Shown: in pieces, positions 40,232 to 54,900 of the stretch | Position numbering within the stretch: position 1 is the stretch's first letter | How the letters are laid out: the number at the start of each line of letters is the position of its first letter | NCBI GenBank assembly: GCA_964057225.1 | Contig: OZ059899.1 | Span: 620,001 to 684,000, forward strand | DNA length: 64,000 nucleotides | Direction of reading: 5' to 3' | Origin: Auanema rhodensis | Lineage: Eukaryota > Nematoda > Chromadorea > Rhabditida > Rhabditidae | The notes under the pieces: model-generated | Databases searched by the model: none | Seen by the model: the letters and a program-made list of their open reading frames with translations, nothing else | What the model was told of the DNA's origin: nothing | Made by a program: the position numbers and the translations under genes

Positions 40232-40526
40232 GAAAACCGCATCTCTTTATCTTTCACGTGAAGCGAGTTACATACCAAGTGCACATCACGTGTACATTTA
40301 ATTAGCATAAATTAAAGTTCACGTAAATTTCAAAGTCATGGTTACCATGCACCAATATCAATAAAAATTTGTTTTTAGACTACTTTTGACTGTTTTTAGA
40401 CCCATCACGTGTACATTTAATTAGCATAAATTAAAGTTCACGTAAATTTCAAAGTCATGGTTACCATGAACCAATATCAATAAAAATTTGTTTTTAGACT
40501 AATATGGACATGGGGAATCTAATTTT
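40232..40526 (+). repeat. Fused 295-bp composite unit, junction copy 7
   Basis: Filler at 40383-40402, identical to the other copies. Counterpart of copy 3. Confidence 0.97.
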
Positions 40527-43500
40527 GAAAACCGCATCTCTTTATCTTTCACGTGAAGCGAGTTACATACCAAGGGCACATCACGTGTACATTTAATTAG
40601 CATAAATTAAAGTTCACGTAAATTTCAAAGTCATGGTTACCATGAACCAATATCAATAAAAATTTGTTTTCAGACTAATATGGACATGGGGAATCTAATT
40701 ATGAAAACCGCATCTCTTTATCTTTCACGTGAAGCGAGTTACATACCAAGTGCACATCACGTGTACATTTAATTAGCATAAATCAAAGTTCACGTAAATT
40801 TCAAAGTCATGGTTACCATGAACCAATATCAATAAAAATTTGTTTTTAGACTAATATGGACATGGGGAATCTAATTTTGAAAACCGCATCTTTTTATCTT
40901 TCACGTGAAGCGAGTTACATACCAAGTGCACATCACGTGTACATTTAATTAGCATAAATTAAAGTTCACGTAAATTTCAAAGTCATGGTTACCATGCACC
41001 AATATCAATAAAAATTTGTTTTTAGACTAATATGGACATGGGGAATCTAATTTTGAAAACCGCATCTCTTTATCTTTCACGTGAAGCGAGTTACATACCA
41101 AGTGCACATCACGTGTACATTTAATTAGCATAAATTAAAGTTCACGTAAATTTCAAAGTCATGGTTACCATGAACCAATATCAATTAATATTTGTTTTTA
41201 GACTAATATGGACATGGGGAATCTAATTTTGAAAACCGCATCTCTTTATCTTTCACGTGAAGCGAGTTACATACCAAGTGCACATCACGTGTACATTTAA
41301 TTAGCATAAATTAAAGTACACGTAAATTTCAAAGTCATGGTTACCATGAACCAATATCAATAAAAATTTGTTTTTAGACTAATATGGACATAGGGAATCT
41401 AATTTTGAAAACCGCATCTCTTTATCTTTCACGTGAAGCGAGTTACATACCAAGTGCACATCACGTGTACATTTAATTAGCATAAATTAAAGTTCACGTA
41501 AATTTCAAAGTCATGGTTACCATGAACCAATATCAATAAAAATTTGTTTTTAGGCTAATATGGACATGGGGAATCTAATTTTGAAAACCGCATCTCTTTA
41601 TCTTTCACGTGAAGCGAGTTACATACCAAGTGCACATCACGTGTACATTTAATTAGCATAAATTAAAGTTCACGTAAATTTCAAAGTCATGGTTACCATG
41701 AACCAATATCAATAAAAATTTGTTTTTAGACTAATATGGACATGGGGAATCTAATTTTGAAAACCGCATTTCTTTATCTTTCACGTGAAGCGAGTTACAT
41801 ACCAAGTGCACATCACGTGTACATTTAATTAGCATAAATTAAAGTTCACGTAAATTTCAAAGTCATGGTTACCATGCACCAATATCAATAAAAATTTGTT
41901 TTTAGACTAATATGGACATGGGGAATCTAATTTTGAAAACCGCATTTCTTTATCTTTCACGTGAAGCGAGTTACATACCAAGTGCACATCACGTGTACAT
42001 TTAATTAGCATAAATTAAAGTTCACGTAAATTTCAAAGTCATGGTTACCATGCACCAATATCAATAAAAATTTGTTTTTAGACTAATATGGACATGGGGA
42101 ATCTAATTTTGAAAACCGCATCTCTTTATCTTTCACGTGAAGCGAGTTACATACCAAGTGCACATCACGTGTACATTTAATTAGCATAAATCAAAGTTCA
42201 CGTAAATTTCAAAGTCATGGTTACCATGAACCAATATCAATAAAAATTTGTTTTTAGACTAATATGGACATGGGGAATCTAATTTTGAAAACCGCATCTT
42301 TTTATCTTTCACGTGAAGCGAGTTACATACCAAGTGCACATCACGTGTACATTTAATTAGCATAAATTAAAGTTCACGTAAATTTCAAAGTCATGGTTAC
42401 CATGCACCAATATCAATAAAAATTTGTTTTTAGACTAATATGGACATAGGGAATCTAATTTTGAAAACCGCATCTCTTTATCTTTCACGTGAAGCGAGTT
42501 ACATACCAAGTGCACATCACGTGTACATTTAATTAGCATAAATTAAAGTTCACGTAAATTTCAAAGTCATGGTTACCATGAACCAATATCAATAAAAATT
42601 TGTTTTTAGACTAATATGGACATGGGGAATCTAATTTTGAAAACCGCATCTCTTTATCTTTCACGTGAAGCGAGTTACATACCAAGGGCACATCACGTGT
42701 ACATTTAATTAGCATAAATTAAAGTTCACGTAAATTTCAAAGTCATGGTTACCATGAACCAATATCAATAAAAATTTGTTTTTAGACTAATATGGACATG
42801 GGGAATCTAATTATGAAAACCGCATCTCTTTATCTTTCACGTGAAGCGAGTTACATACCAAGTGCACATCACGTGTACATTTAATTAGCATAAATCAAAG
42901 TTCACGTAAATTTCAAAGTCATGGTTACCATGAACCAATATCAATAAAAATTTGTTTTTAGACTAATATGGACATGGGGAATCTAATTTTGAAAACCGCA
43001 TCTTTTTATCTTTCACGTGAAGCGAGTTACATACCAAGTGCACATCACGTGTACATTTAATTAGCATAAATTAAAGTTCACGTAAATTTCAAAGTCATGG
43101 TTACCATGCACCAATATCAATAAAAATTTGTTTTTAGACTAATATGGACATGGGGAATCTAATTTTGAAAACCGCATCTCTTTATCTTTCACGTGAAGCG
43201 AGTTACATACCAAGTGCACATCACGTGTACATTTAATTAGCATAAATTAAAGTTCACGTAAATTTCAAAGTCATGGTTACCATGAACCAATATCAATTAA
43301 TATTTGTTTTTAGACTAATATGGACATGGGGAATCTAATTTTGAAAACCGCATCTCTTTATCTTTCACGTGAAGCGAGTTACATACCAAGTGCACATCAC
43401 GTGTACATTTAATTAGCATAAATTAAAGTACACGTAAATTTCAAAGTCATGGTTACCATGAACCAATATCAATAAAAATTTGTTTTTAGACTAATATGGA

Positions 43501-45630
43501 CATAGGGAATCTAATTTTGAAAACCGCATCTCTTTATCTTTCACGTGAAGCGAGTTACATACCAAGTGCACATCACGTGTACATTTAATTAGCATAAATT
43601 AAAGTTCACGTAAATTTCAAAGTCATGGTTACCATGAACCAATATCAATAAAAATTTGTTTTTAGGCTAATATGGACATGGGGAATCTAATTTTGAAAAC
43701 CGCATCTCTTTATCTTTCACGTGAAGCGAGTTACATACCAAGTGCACATCACGTGTACATTTAATTAGCATAAATTAAAGTTCACGTAAATTTCAAAGTC
43801 ATGGTTACCATGAACCAATATCAATAAAAATTTGTTTTTAGACTAATATGGACATGGGGAATCTAATTTTGAAAACCGCATTTCTTTATCTTTCACGTGA
43901 AGCGAGTTACATACCAAGTGCACATCACGTGTACATTTAATTAGCATAAATTAAAGTTCACGTAAATTTCAAAGTCATGGTTACCATGCACCAATATCAA
44001 TAAAAATTTGTTTTTAGACTAATATGGACATGGGGAATCTAATTTTGAAAACCGCATTTCTTTATCTTTCACGTGAAGCGAGTTACATACCAAGTGCACA
44101 TCACGTGTACATTTAATTAGCATAAATTAAAGTTCACGTAAATTTCAAAGTCATGGTTACCATGCACCAATATCAATAAAAATTTGTTTTTAGACTAATA
44201 TGGACATGGGGAATCTAATTTTGAAAACCGCATCTCTTTATCTTTCACGTGAAGCGAGTTACATACCAAGTGCACATCACGTGTACATTTAATTAGCATA
44301 AATCAAAGTTCACGTAAATTTCAAAGTCATGGTTACCATGAACCAATATCAATAAAAATTTGTTTTTAGACTAATATGGACATGGGGAATCTAATTTTGA
44401 AAACCGCATCTTTTTATCTTTCACGTGAAGCGAGTTACATACCAAGTGCACATCACGTGTACATTTAATTAGCATAAATTAAAGTTCACGTAAATTTCAA
44501 AGTCATGGTTACCATGCACCAATATCAATAAAAATTTGTTTTTAGACTAATATGGACATGGGGAATCTAATTTTGAAAACCGCATCTCTTTATCTTTCAC
44601 GTGAAGCGAGTTACATACCAAGTGCACATCACGTGTACATTTAATTAGCATAAATTAAAGTTCACGTAAATTTCAAAGTCATGGTTACCATGAACCAATA
44701 TCAATTAATATTTGTTTTTAGACTAATATGGACATGGGGAATCTAATTTTGAAAACCGCATCTCTTTATCTTTCACGTGAAGCGAGTTACATACCAAGTG
44801 CACATCACGTGTACATTTAATTAGCATAAATTAAAGTACACGTAAATTTCAAAGTCATGGTTACCATGAACCAATATCAATAAAAATTTGTTTTTAGACT
44901 AATATGGACATAGGGAATCTAATTTTGAAAACCGCATCTCTTTATCTTTCACGTGAAGCGAGTTACATACCAAGTGCACATCACGTGTACATTTAATTAG
45001 CATAAATTAAAGTTCACGTAAATTTCAAAGTCATGGTTACCATGAACCAATATCAATAAAAATTTGTTTTTAGACTAATATGGACATGGGGAATCTAATT
45101 TTGAAAACCGCATCTCTTTATCTTTCACGTGAAGCGAGTTACATACCAAGTGCACATCACGTGTACATTTAATTAGCATAAATTAAAGTTCACGTAAATT
45201 TCAAAGTCATGGTTACCATGAACCAATATCAATAAAAATTTGTTTTTAGACTAATATGGACATGGGGAATCTAATTTTGAAAACCGCATTTCTTTATCTT
45301 TCACGTGAAGCGAGTTACATACCAAGTGCACATCACGTGTACATTTAATTAGCATAAATTAAAGTTCACGTAAATTTCAAAGTCATGGTTACCATGCACC
45401 AATATCAATAAAAATTTGTTTTTAGACTAATATGGACATGGGGAATCTAATTTTGAAAACCGCATCTCTTTATCTTTCACGTGAAGCGAGTTACATACCA
45501 AGTGCACATCACGTGTACATTTAATTAGCATAAATTAAAGTTCACGTAAATTTCAAAGTCATGGTTACCATGAACCAATATCAATAAAAATTTGTTTTTA
45601 GACTAATATGGACATGGGGAATCTAATTTT
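40527..45630 (+). repeat. Run of 29 intact units, duplicate of 28259-33362
   Basis: All private markers I tracked in 28259-33362 recur at the same unit index, including the rare ttttcagac in the first unit, aattatgaaa at indices 1 and 13, taggcta at indices 6 and 18, and catagggaat at indices 5, 11, 17 and 25. The offset is 12,268 bp. Confidence 0.95.
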
Positions 45631-45925
45631 GAAAACCGCATCTCTTTATCTTTCACGTGAAGCGAGTTACATACCAAGTGCACATCACGTGTACATTTAA
45701 TTAGCATAAATTAAAGTTCACGTAAATTTCAAAGTCATGGTTACCATGCACCAATATCAATAAAAATTTGTTTTTAGACTACTTTTGACTGTTTTTAGAC
45801 CCATCACGTGTACATTTAATTAGCATAAATTAAAGTTCACGTAAATTTCAAAGTCATGGTTACCATGAACCAATATCAATAAAAATTTGTTTTTAGACTA
45901 ATATGGACATGGGGAATCTAATTTT
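45631..45925 (+). repeat. Fused 295-bp composite unit, junction copy 8
   Basis: Filler at 45782-45801, identical to the other copies. Counterpart of copy 4. Confidence 0.97.
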
Positions 45926-48900
45926 GAAAACCGCATCTCTTTATCTTTCACGTGAAGCGAGTTACATACCAAGTGCACATCACGTGTACATTTAATTAGC
46001 ATAAATTAAAGTTCACGTAAATTTCAAAGTCATGGTTACCATGAACCAATATCAATAAAAATTTGTTTTTAGACTAATATGGACATGGGGAATCTAATTT
46101 TGAAAACCGCATCTCTTTATCTTTCACGTGAAGCGAGTTACATACCAAGTGCACATCACGTGTACATTTAATTAGCATAAATCAAAGTTCACGTGAATTT
46201 CAAAGTCATGGTTACCATGAACCAATATCAATAAAAATTTGTTTTTAGACTAATATGGACATGGGGAATCTAATTTTGAAAACCGCATCTTTTTATCTTT
46301 CACGTGAAGCGAGTTACATACCAAGTGCACATCACGTGTACATTTAATTAGCATAAATTAAAGTTCACGTAAATTTCAAAGTCATGGTTACCATGCACCA
46401 ATATCAATAAAAATTTGTTTTTAGACTAATATGGACATGGGGAATCTAATTTTGAAAACCGCATCTCTTTATCTTTCACGTGAAGCGAGTTACATACCAA
46501 GTGCACATCACGTGTACATTTAATTAGCATAAATTAAAGTTCACGTAAATTTCAAAGTCATGGTTACCATGAACCAATATCAATAAAAATTTGTTTTTAG
46601 ACTAATATGGACATGGGGAATCTAATTTTGAAAACCGCATCTCTTTATCTTTCACGTGAAGCGAGTTACATACCAAGTGCACATCACGTGTACATTTAAT
46701 TAGCATAAATTAAAGTTCACGTAAATTTCAAAGTCATGGTTACCATGAACCAATATCAATAAAAATTTGTTTTTAGACTAATATGGACATGGGGAATCTA
46801 ATTTTGAAAACCGCATCTCTTTATCTTTCACGTTAAGCGAGTTACATACCAAGAGCACATCACGTGTACATTTAATTAGCATAAATTAAAGTTCACGTAA
46901 ATTTCAAAGTCATGGTTACCATGAACCAATATCAATAAAAATTTGTTTTTAGACTAATATGGACATGGGGAATCTAATTTTGAAAACCGCATCTCTTTAT
47001 CTTTCACGTGAAGCGAGTTACATACCAAGTGCACATCACGTGTACATTTAATTAGCATAAATTAAAGTTCACGTAAATTTCAAAGTCATGGTTACCATGA
47101 ACCAATATCAATAAAAATTTGTTTTTAGACTAATATGGACATGGGGAATCTAATTTTGAAAACCGCATTTCTTTATCTTTCACGTGAAGCGAGTTACATA
47201 CCAAGTGCACATCACGTGTACATTTAATTAGCATAAATTAAAGTTCACGTAAATTTCAAAGTCATGGTTACCATGAACCAATATCAATAAAAATTTGTTT
47301 TTAGACTAATATGGACATGGGGAATCTAATTTTGAAAACCGCATCTCTTTATCTTTCACGTGAAGCGAGTTACATACCAAGTGCACATCACGTGTACATT
47401 TAATTCGCATAAATTAAAGTTCACGTAAATTTCAAAGTCATGGTTACCATGCACCAATATCAATAAAAATTTGTTTTTAGACTAATATGGACATGGGGAA
47501 TCTAATTTTGAAAACCGCATTTCTTTATCTTTCACGTGAAGCGAGTTACATACCAAGTGCACATCACGTGTACATTTAATTAGCATAAATTAAAGTTCAC
47601 GTAAATTTCAAAGTCATGGTTACCATGCACCAATATCAATAAAAATTTGTTTTTAGACTAATATGGACATGGGGAATCTAATTTTGAAAACCGCATCTCT
47701 TTATCTTTCACGTGAAGCGAGTTACATACCAAGTGCACATCACGTGTACATTTAATTAGCATAAATCAAAGTTCACGTAAATTTCAAAGTCATGGTTACC
47801 ATGAACCAATATCAATAAAAATTTGTTTTTAGACTAATATGGACATGGGGAATCTAATTTTGAAAACCGCATCTTTTTATCTTTCACGTGAAGCGAGTTA
47901 CATACCAAGTGCACATCACGTGTACATTTAATTAGCATAAATTAAAGTTCACGTAAATTTCAAAGTCATGGTTACCATGCACCAATATCAATAAAAATTT
48001 GTTTTTAGACTAATATGGACATGGGGAATCTAATTTTGAAAACCGCATCTCTTTATCTTTCACGTGAAGCGAGTTACATACCAAGTGCACATCACGTGTA
48101 CATTTAATTAGCATAAATTAAAGTTCACGTAAATTTCAAAGTCATGGTTACCATGAACCAATATCAATTAATATTTGTTTTTAGACTAATATGGACATGG
48201 GGAATCTAATTTTGAAAACCGCATCTCTTTATCTTTCACGTGAAGCGAGTTACATACCAAGTGCACATCACGTGTACATTTAATTAGCATAAATTAAAGT
48301 ACACGTAAATTTCAAAGTCATGGTTACCATGAACCAATATCAATAAAAATTTGTTTTTAGACTAATATGGACATAGGGAATCTAATTTTGAAAACCGCAT
48401 CTCTTTATCTTTCACGTGAAGCGAGTTACATACCAAGTGCACATCACGTGTACATTTAATTAGCATAAATTAAAGTTCACGTAAATTTCAAAGTCATGGT
48501 TACCATGAACCAATATCAATAAAAATTTGTTTTTAGACTAATATGGACATGGGGAATCTAATTTTGAAAACCGCATCTCTTTATCTTTCACGTGAAGCGA
48601 GTTACATACCAAGTGCACATCACGTGTACATTTAATTAGCATAAATTAAAGTTCACGTAAATTTCAAAGTCATGGTTACCATGAACCAATATCAATAAAA
48701 ATTTGTTTTTAGACTAATATGGACATGGGGAATCTAATTTTGAAAACCGCATTTCTTTATCTTTCACGTGAAGCGAGTTACATACCAAGTGCACATCACG
48801 TGTACATTTAATTAGCATAAATTAAAGTTCACGTAAATTTCAAAGTCATGGTTACCATGCACCAATATCAATAAAAATTTGTTTTTAGACTAATATGGAC

Positions 48901-49093
48901 ATGGGGAATCTAATTTTGAAAACCGCATCTCTTTATCTTTCACGTGAAGCGAGTTACATACCAAGTGCACATCACGTGTACATTTAATTAGCATAAATTA
49001 AAGTTCACGTAAATTTCAAAGTCATGGTTACCATGAACCAATATCAATAAAAATTTGTTTTTAGACTAATATGGACATGGGGAATCTAATTTT
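45926..49093 (+). repeat. Run of 18 intact units, chimeric block
   Basis: The first 12 units match 33658-35769 in order (signature, taattcgc at 47405, aaatcaaag and catcttttt). From the unit at 48038 on, the markers switch to the end of the 29-unit block (caattaatatt at 48168, gtacacg, catagggaat, catttct), matching 44575-45630 at an offset of 3,463 bp. This is the pattern expected from an unequal crossover between the two block types. With composite: 3,463 bp. Confidence 0.9.
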
Positions 49094-49388
49094 GAAAACC
49101 GCATCTCTTTATCTTTCACGTGAAGCGAGTTACATACCAAGTGCACATCACGTGTACATTTAATTAGCATAAATTAAAGTTCACGTAAATTTCAAAGTCA
49201 TGGTTACCATGCACCAATATCAATAAAAATTTGTTTTTAGACTACTTTTGACTGTTTTTAGACCCATCACGTGTACATTTAATTAGCATAAATTAAAGTT
49301 CACGTAAATTTCAAAGTCATGGTTACCATGAACCAATATCAATAAAAATTTGTTTTTAGACTAATATGGACATGGGGAATCTAATTTT
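49094..49388 (+). repeat. Fused 295-bp composite unit, junction copy 9
   Basis: Filler at 49245-49264, identical to the other copies. Confidence 0.97.
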
Positions 49389-51676
49389 GAAAACCGCATC
49401 TCTTTATCTTTCACGTGAAGCGAGTTACATACCAAGTGCACATCACGTGTACATTTAATTAGCATAAATTAAAGTTCACGTAAATTTCAAAGTCATGGTT
49501 ACCATGAACCAATATCAATAAAAATTTGTTTTTAGACTAATATGGACATGGGGAATCTAATTTTGAAAACCGCATCTCTTTATCTTTCACGTGAAGCGAG
49601 TTACATACCAAGTGCACATCACGTGTACATTTAATTAGCATAAATCAAAGTTCACGTGAATTTCAAAGTCATGGTTACCATGAACCAATATCAATAAAAA
49701 TTTGTTTTTAGACTAATATGGACATGGGGAATCTAATTTTGAAAACCGCATCTTTTTATCTTTCACGTGAAGCGAGTTACATACCAAGTGCACATCACGT
49801 GTACATTTAATTAGCATAAATTAAAGTTCACGTAAATTTCAAAGTCATGGTTACCATGAACCAATATCAATAAAAATTTGTTTTTAGACTAATATGGACA
49901 TGGGGAATCTAATTTTGAAAACCGCATTTTTTTATCTTTCACGTGAAGCGAGTTACATACCAAGTGCACATCACGTGTACATTTAATTAGCATAAATTAA
50001 AGTTCACGTAAATTTCAAAGTCATGGTTACCATGAACCAATATCAATAAAAATTTGTTTTTAGACTAATATGGACATGGGGAATCTAATTTTGAAAACCG
50101 CATCTCTTTATCTTTCACGTGAAGCGAGTTACATACCAAGTGCACATCACGTGTACATTTAATTCGCATAAATTAAAGTTCACGTAAATTTCAAAGTCAT
50201 GGTTACCATGCACCAATATCAATAAAAATTTGTTTTTAGACTAATATGGACATGGGGAATCTAATTTTGAAAACCGCATTTCTTTATCTTTCACGTGAAG
50301 CGAGTTACATACCAAGTGCACATCACGTGTACATTTAATTAGCATAAATTAAAGTTCACGTAAATTTCAAAGTCATGGTTACCATGCACCAATATCAATA
50401 AAAATTTGTTTTTAGACTAATATGGACATGGGGAATCTAATTTTGAAAACCGCATCTCTTTATCTTTCACGTGAAGCGAGTTACATACCAAGTGCACATC
50501 ACGTGTACATTTAATTAGCATAAATCAAAGTTCACGTAAATTTCAAAGTCATGGTTACCATGAACCAATATCAATAAAAATTTGTTTTTAGACTAATATG
50601 GACATGGGGAATCTAATTTTGAAAACCGCATCTTTTTATCTTTCACGTGAAGCGAGTTACATACCAAGTGCACATCACGTGTACATTTAATTAGCATAAA
50701 TTAAAGTTCACGTAAATTTCAAAGTCATGGTTACCATGCACCAATATCAATAAAAATTTGTTTTTAGACTAATATGGACATGGGGAATCTAATTTTGAAA
50801 ACCGCATCTCTTTATCTTTCACGTGAAGCGAGTTACATACCAAGTGCACATCACGTGTACATTTAATTAGCATAAATTAAAGTTCACGTAAATTTCAAAG
50901 TCATGGTTACCATGAACCAATATCAATTAATATTTGTTTTTAGACTAATATGGACATGGGGAATCTAACTTTGAAAACCGCATCTCTTTATCTTTCACGT
51001 GAAGCGAGTTACATACCAAGTGAACATCACGTGTACATTTAATTAGCATAAATTAAAGTTCACGTAAATTTCAAAGTCATGGTTACCATGAACCAATATC
51101 AATTAATATTTGTTTTTAGACTAATATGGACATGGGGAATCTAATTTTGAAAACCGCATCTCTTTATCTTTCACGTGAAGCGAGTTACATACCAAGTGCA
51201 CATCACGTGTACATTTAATTAGCATAAATTAAAGTACACGTAAATTTCAAAGTCATGGTTACCATGAACCAATATCAATAAAAATTTGTTTTTAGACTAA
51301 TATGGACATAGGGAATCTAATTTTGAAAACCGCATCTCTTTATCTTTCACGTGAAGCGAGTTACATACCAAGTGCACATCACGTGTACATTTAATTAGCA
51401 TAAATTAAAGTTCACGTAAATTTCAAAGTCATGGTTACCATGAACCAATATCAATAAAAATTTGTTTTTAGACTAATATGGACATGGGGAATCTAATTTT
51501 GAAAACCGCATCTCTTTATCTTTCACGTGAAGCGAGTTACATACCAAGTGCACATCACGTGTACATTTAATTAGCATAAATTAAAGTTCACGTAAATTTC
51601 AAAGTCATGGTTACCATGAACCAATATCAATAAAAATTTGTTTTTAGACTAATATGGACATGGGGAATCTAATTTT
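49389..51676 (+). repeat. Run of 13 intact units, second chimeric block
   Basis: It opens with the first part of the signature (49565 aaatcaaag/cgtgaattt, 49741 catcttttt), then a unit with an extended T run (cattttttt, 49917). It goes straight to taattcgc (50093), skipping the cgttaagcg unit. It ends with two caattaatatt units (50797, 50973), then gtacacg/catagggaat. Both an internal deletion and a one-unit duplication are visible. Confidence 0.92.
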
Positions 51677-51971
51677 GAAAACCGCATCTCTTTATCTTTC
51701 ACGTGAAGCGAGTTACATACCAAGTGCACATCACGTGTACATTTAATTAGCATAAATTAAAGTTCACGTAAATTTCAAAGTCATGGTTACCATGCACCAA
51801 TATCAATAAAAATTTGTTTTTAGACTACTTTTGACTGTTTTTAGACCCATCACGTGTACATTTAATTAGCATAAATTAAAGTTCACGTAAATTTCAAAGT
51901 CATGGTTACCATGAACCAATATCAATAAAAATTTGTTTTTAGACTAATATGGACATGGGGAATCTAATTTT
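51677..51971 (+). repeat. Fused 295-bp composite unit, junction copy 10 (last)
   Basis: Filler at 51828-51847, identical to the other copies. No junction occurs to the right of this point. Confidence 0.97.
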
Positions 51972-54900
51972 GAAAACCGCATCTCTTTATCTTTCACGTG
52001 AAGCGAGTTACATACCAAGTGCACATCACGTGTACATTTAATTAGCATAAATTAAAGTTCACGTAAATTTCAAAGTCATGGTTACCATGAACCAATATCA
52101 ATAAAAATTTGTTTTTAGACTAATATGGACATGGGGAATCTAATTTTGAAAACCGCATCTCTTTATCTTTCACGTGAAGCGAGTTACATACCAAGTGCAC
52201 ATCACGTGTACATTTAATTAGCATAAATCAAAGTTCACGTGAATTTCAAAGTCATGGTTACCATGAACCAATATCAATAAAAATTTGTTTTTAGACTAAT
52301 ATGGACATGGGGAATCTAATTTTGAAAACCGCATCTTTTTATCTTTCACGTGAAGCGAGTTACATACCAAGTGCACATCACGTGTACATTTAATTAGCAT
52401 AAATTAAAGTTCACGTAAATTTCAAAGTCATGGTTACCATGAACCAATATCAATAAAAATTTGTTTTTAGACTAATATGGACATGGGGAATCTAATTTTG
52501 AAAACCGCATCTCTTTATCTTTCACGTGAAGCGAGTTACATACCAAGTGCACATCACGTGTACATTTAATTAGCATAAATTAAAGTTCACGTAAATTTCA
52601 AAGTCATGGTTACCATGAACCAATATCAATAAAAATTTGTTTTTAGACTAATATGGACATGGGGAATCTAATTTTGAAAACCGCATCTCTTTATCTTTCA
52701 CGTGAAGCGAGTTACATACCAAGTGCACATCACGTGTACATTTAATTAGCATAAATCAAAGTTCACGTAAATTTCAAAGTCATGGTTACCATGCACCAAT
52801 ATCAATAAAAATTTGTTTTTAGACTAATATGGACATGGGGAATCTAATTTTGAAAACCGCATCTCTTTATCTTTCACGTGAAGCGAGTTACATACCAAGT
52901 GCACATCACGTGTACATTTAATTAGCATAAATTAAAGTTCACGTAAATTTCAAAGTCATGGTTACCATGAACCAATATCAATAAAAATTTGTTTTTAGAC
53001 TAATATGGACATGGGGAATCTAATTTTGAAAACCGCATCTCTTTATCTTTCACGTGAAGCGAGTTACATACCAAGTGCACATCACGTGTACATTTAATTA
53101 GCATAAATTAAAGTTCACGTAAATTTCAAAGTCATGGTTACCATGAACCAATATCAATAAAAATTTGTTTTTAGACTAATATGGACATGGGGAATCTAAT
53201 TTTGAAAACCGCATCTCTTTATCTTTCACGTTAAGCGAGTTACATACCAAGAGCACATCACGTGTACATTTAATTAGCATAAATTAAAGTTCACGTAAAT
53301 TTCAAAGTCATGGTTACCATGAACCAATATCAATAAAAATTTGTTTTTAGACTAATATGGACATGGGGAATCTAATTTTGAAAACCGCATCTCTTTATCT
53401 TTCACGTGAAGCGAGTTACATACCAAGTGCACATCACGTGTACATTTAATTAGCATAAATTAAAGTTCACGTAAATTTCAAAGTCATGGTTACCATGAAC
53501 CAATATCAATAAAAATTTGTTTTTAGACTAATATGGACATGGGGAATCTAATTTTGAAAACCGCATTTCTTTATCTTTCACGTGAAGCGAGTTACATACC
53601 AAGTGCACATCACGTGTACATTTAATTAGCATAAATTAAAGTTCACGTAAATTTCAAAGTCATGGTTACCATGAACCAATATCAATAAAAATTTGTTTTT
53701 AGACTAATATGGACATGGGGAATCTAATTTTGAAAACCGCATCTCTTTATCTTTCACGTGAAGCGAGTTACATACCAAGTGCACATCACGTGTACATTTA
53801 ATTAGCATAAATTAAAGTTCACGTAAATTTCAAAGTCATGGTTACCATGCACCAATATCAATAAAAATTTGTTTTTAGACTAATATGGACATGGGGAATC
53901 TAATTTTGAAAACCGCATCTCTTTATCTTTCACGTGAAGCGAGTTACATACCAAGTGCACATCACGTGTACATTTAATTAGCATAAATTAAAGTTCACGT
54001 AAATTTCAAAGTCATGGTTACCATGCACCAATATCAATAAAAATTTGTTTTTAGACTAATATGGACATGGGGAATCTAATTTTGAAAACCGCATTTCTTT
54101 ATCTTTCACGTGAAGCGAGTTACATACCAAGTGCACATCACGTGTACATTTAATTAGCATAAATTAAAGTTCACGTAAATTTCAAAGTCATGGTTACCAT
54201 GCACCAATATCAATAAAAATTTGTTTTTAGACTAATATGGACATGGGGAATCTAATTTTGAAAACCGCATCTCTTTATCTTTCACGTGAAGCGAGTTACA
54301 TACCAAGTGCACATCACGTGTACATTTAATTAGCATAAATCAAAGTTCACGTAAATTTCAAAGTCATGGTTACCATGAACCAATATCAATAAAAATTTGT
54401 TTTTAGACTAATATGGACATGGGGAATCTAATTTTGAAAACCGCATCTTTTTATCTTTCACGTGAAGCGAGTTACATACCAAGTGCACATCACGTGTACA
54501 TTTAATTAGCATAAATTAAAGTTCACGTAAATTTCAAAGTCATGGTTACCATGCACCAATATCAATAAAAATTTGTTTTTAGACTAATATGGACATGGGG
54601 AATCTAATTTTGAAAACCGCATCTCTTTATCTTTCACGTGAAGCGAGTTACATACCAAGTGCACATCACGTGTACATTTAATTAGCATAAATTAAAGTTC
54701 ACGTAAATTTCAAAGTCATGGTTACCATGAACCAATATCAATAAAAATTTGTTTTTAGACTAATATGGACATGGGGAATCTAATTTTGAAAACCGCATCT
54801 CTTTATCTTTCACGTGAAGCGAGTTACATACCAAGTGCACATCACGTGTACATTTAATTAGCATAAATCAAAGTTCACGTGAATTTCAAAGTCATGGTTA

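Larger units (their letters stand above)
40232..48166 (+). repeat. ~7.9-kb duplicated segment, copy B
   Basis: Counterpart of 27964-35898. It shares junctions 7 and 8, the 29-unit block and the 33658-type block as far as the unit at 48038. Confidence 0.88.
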
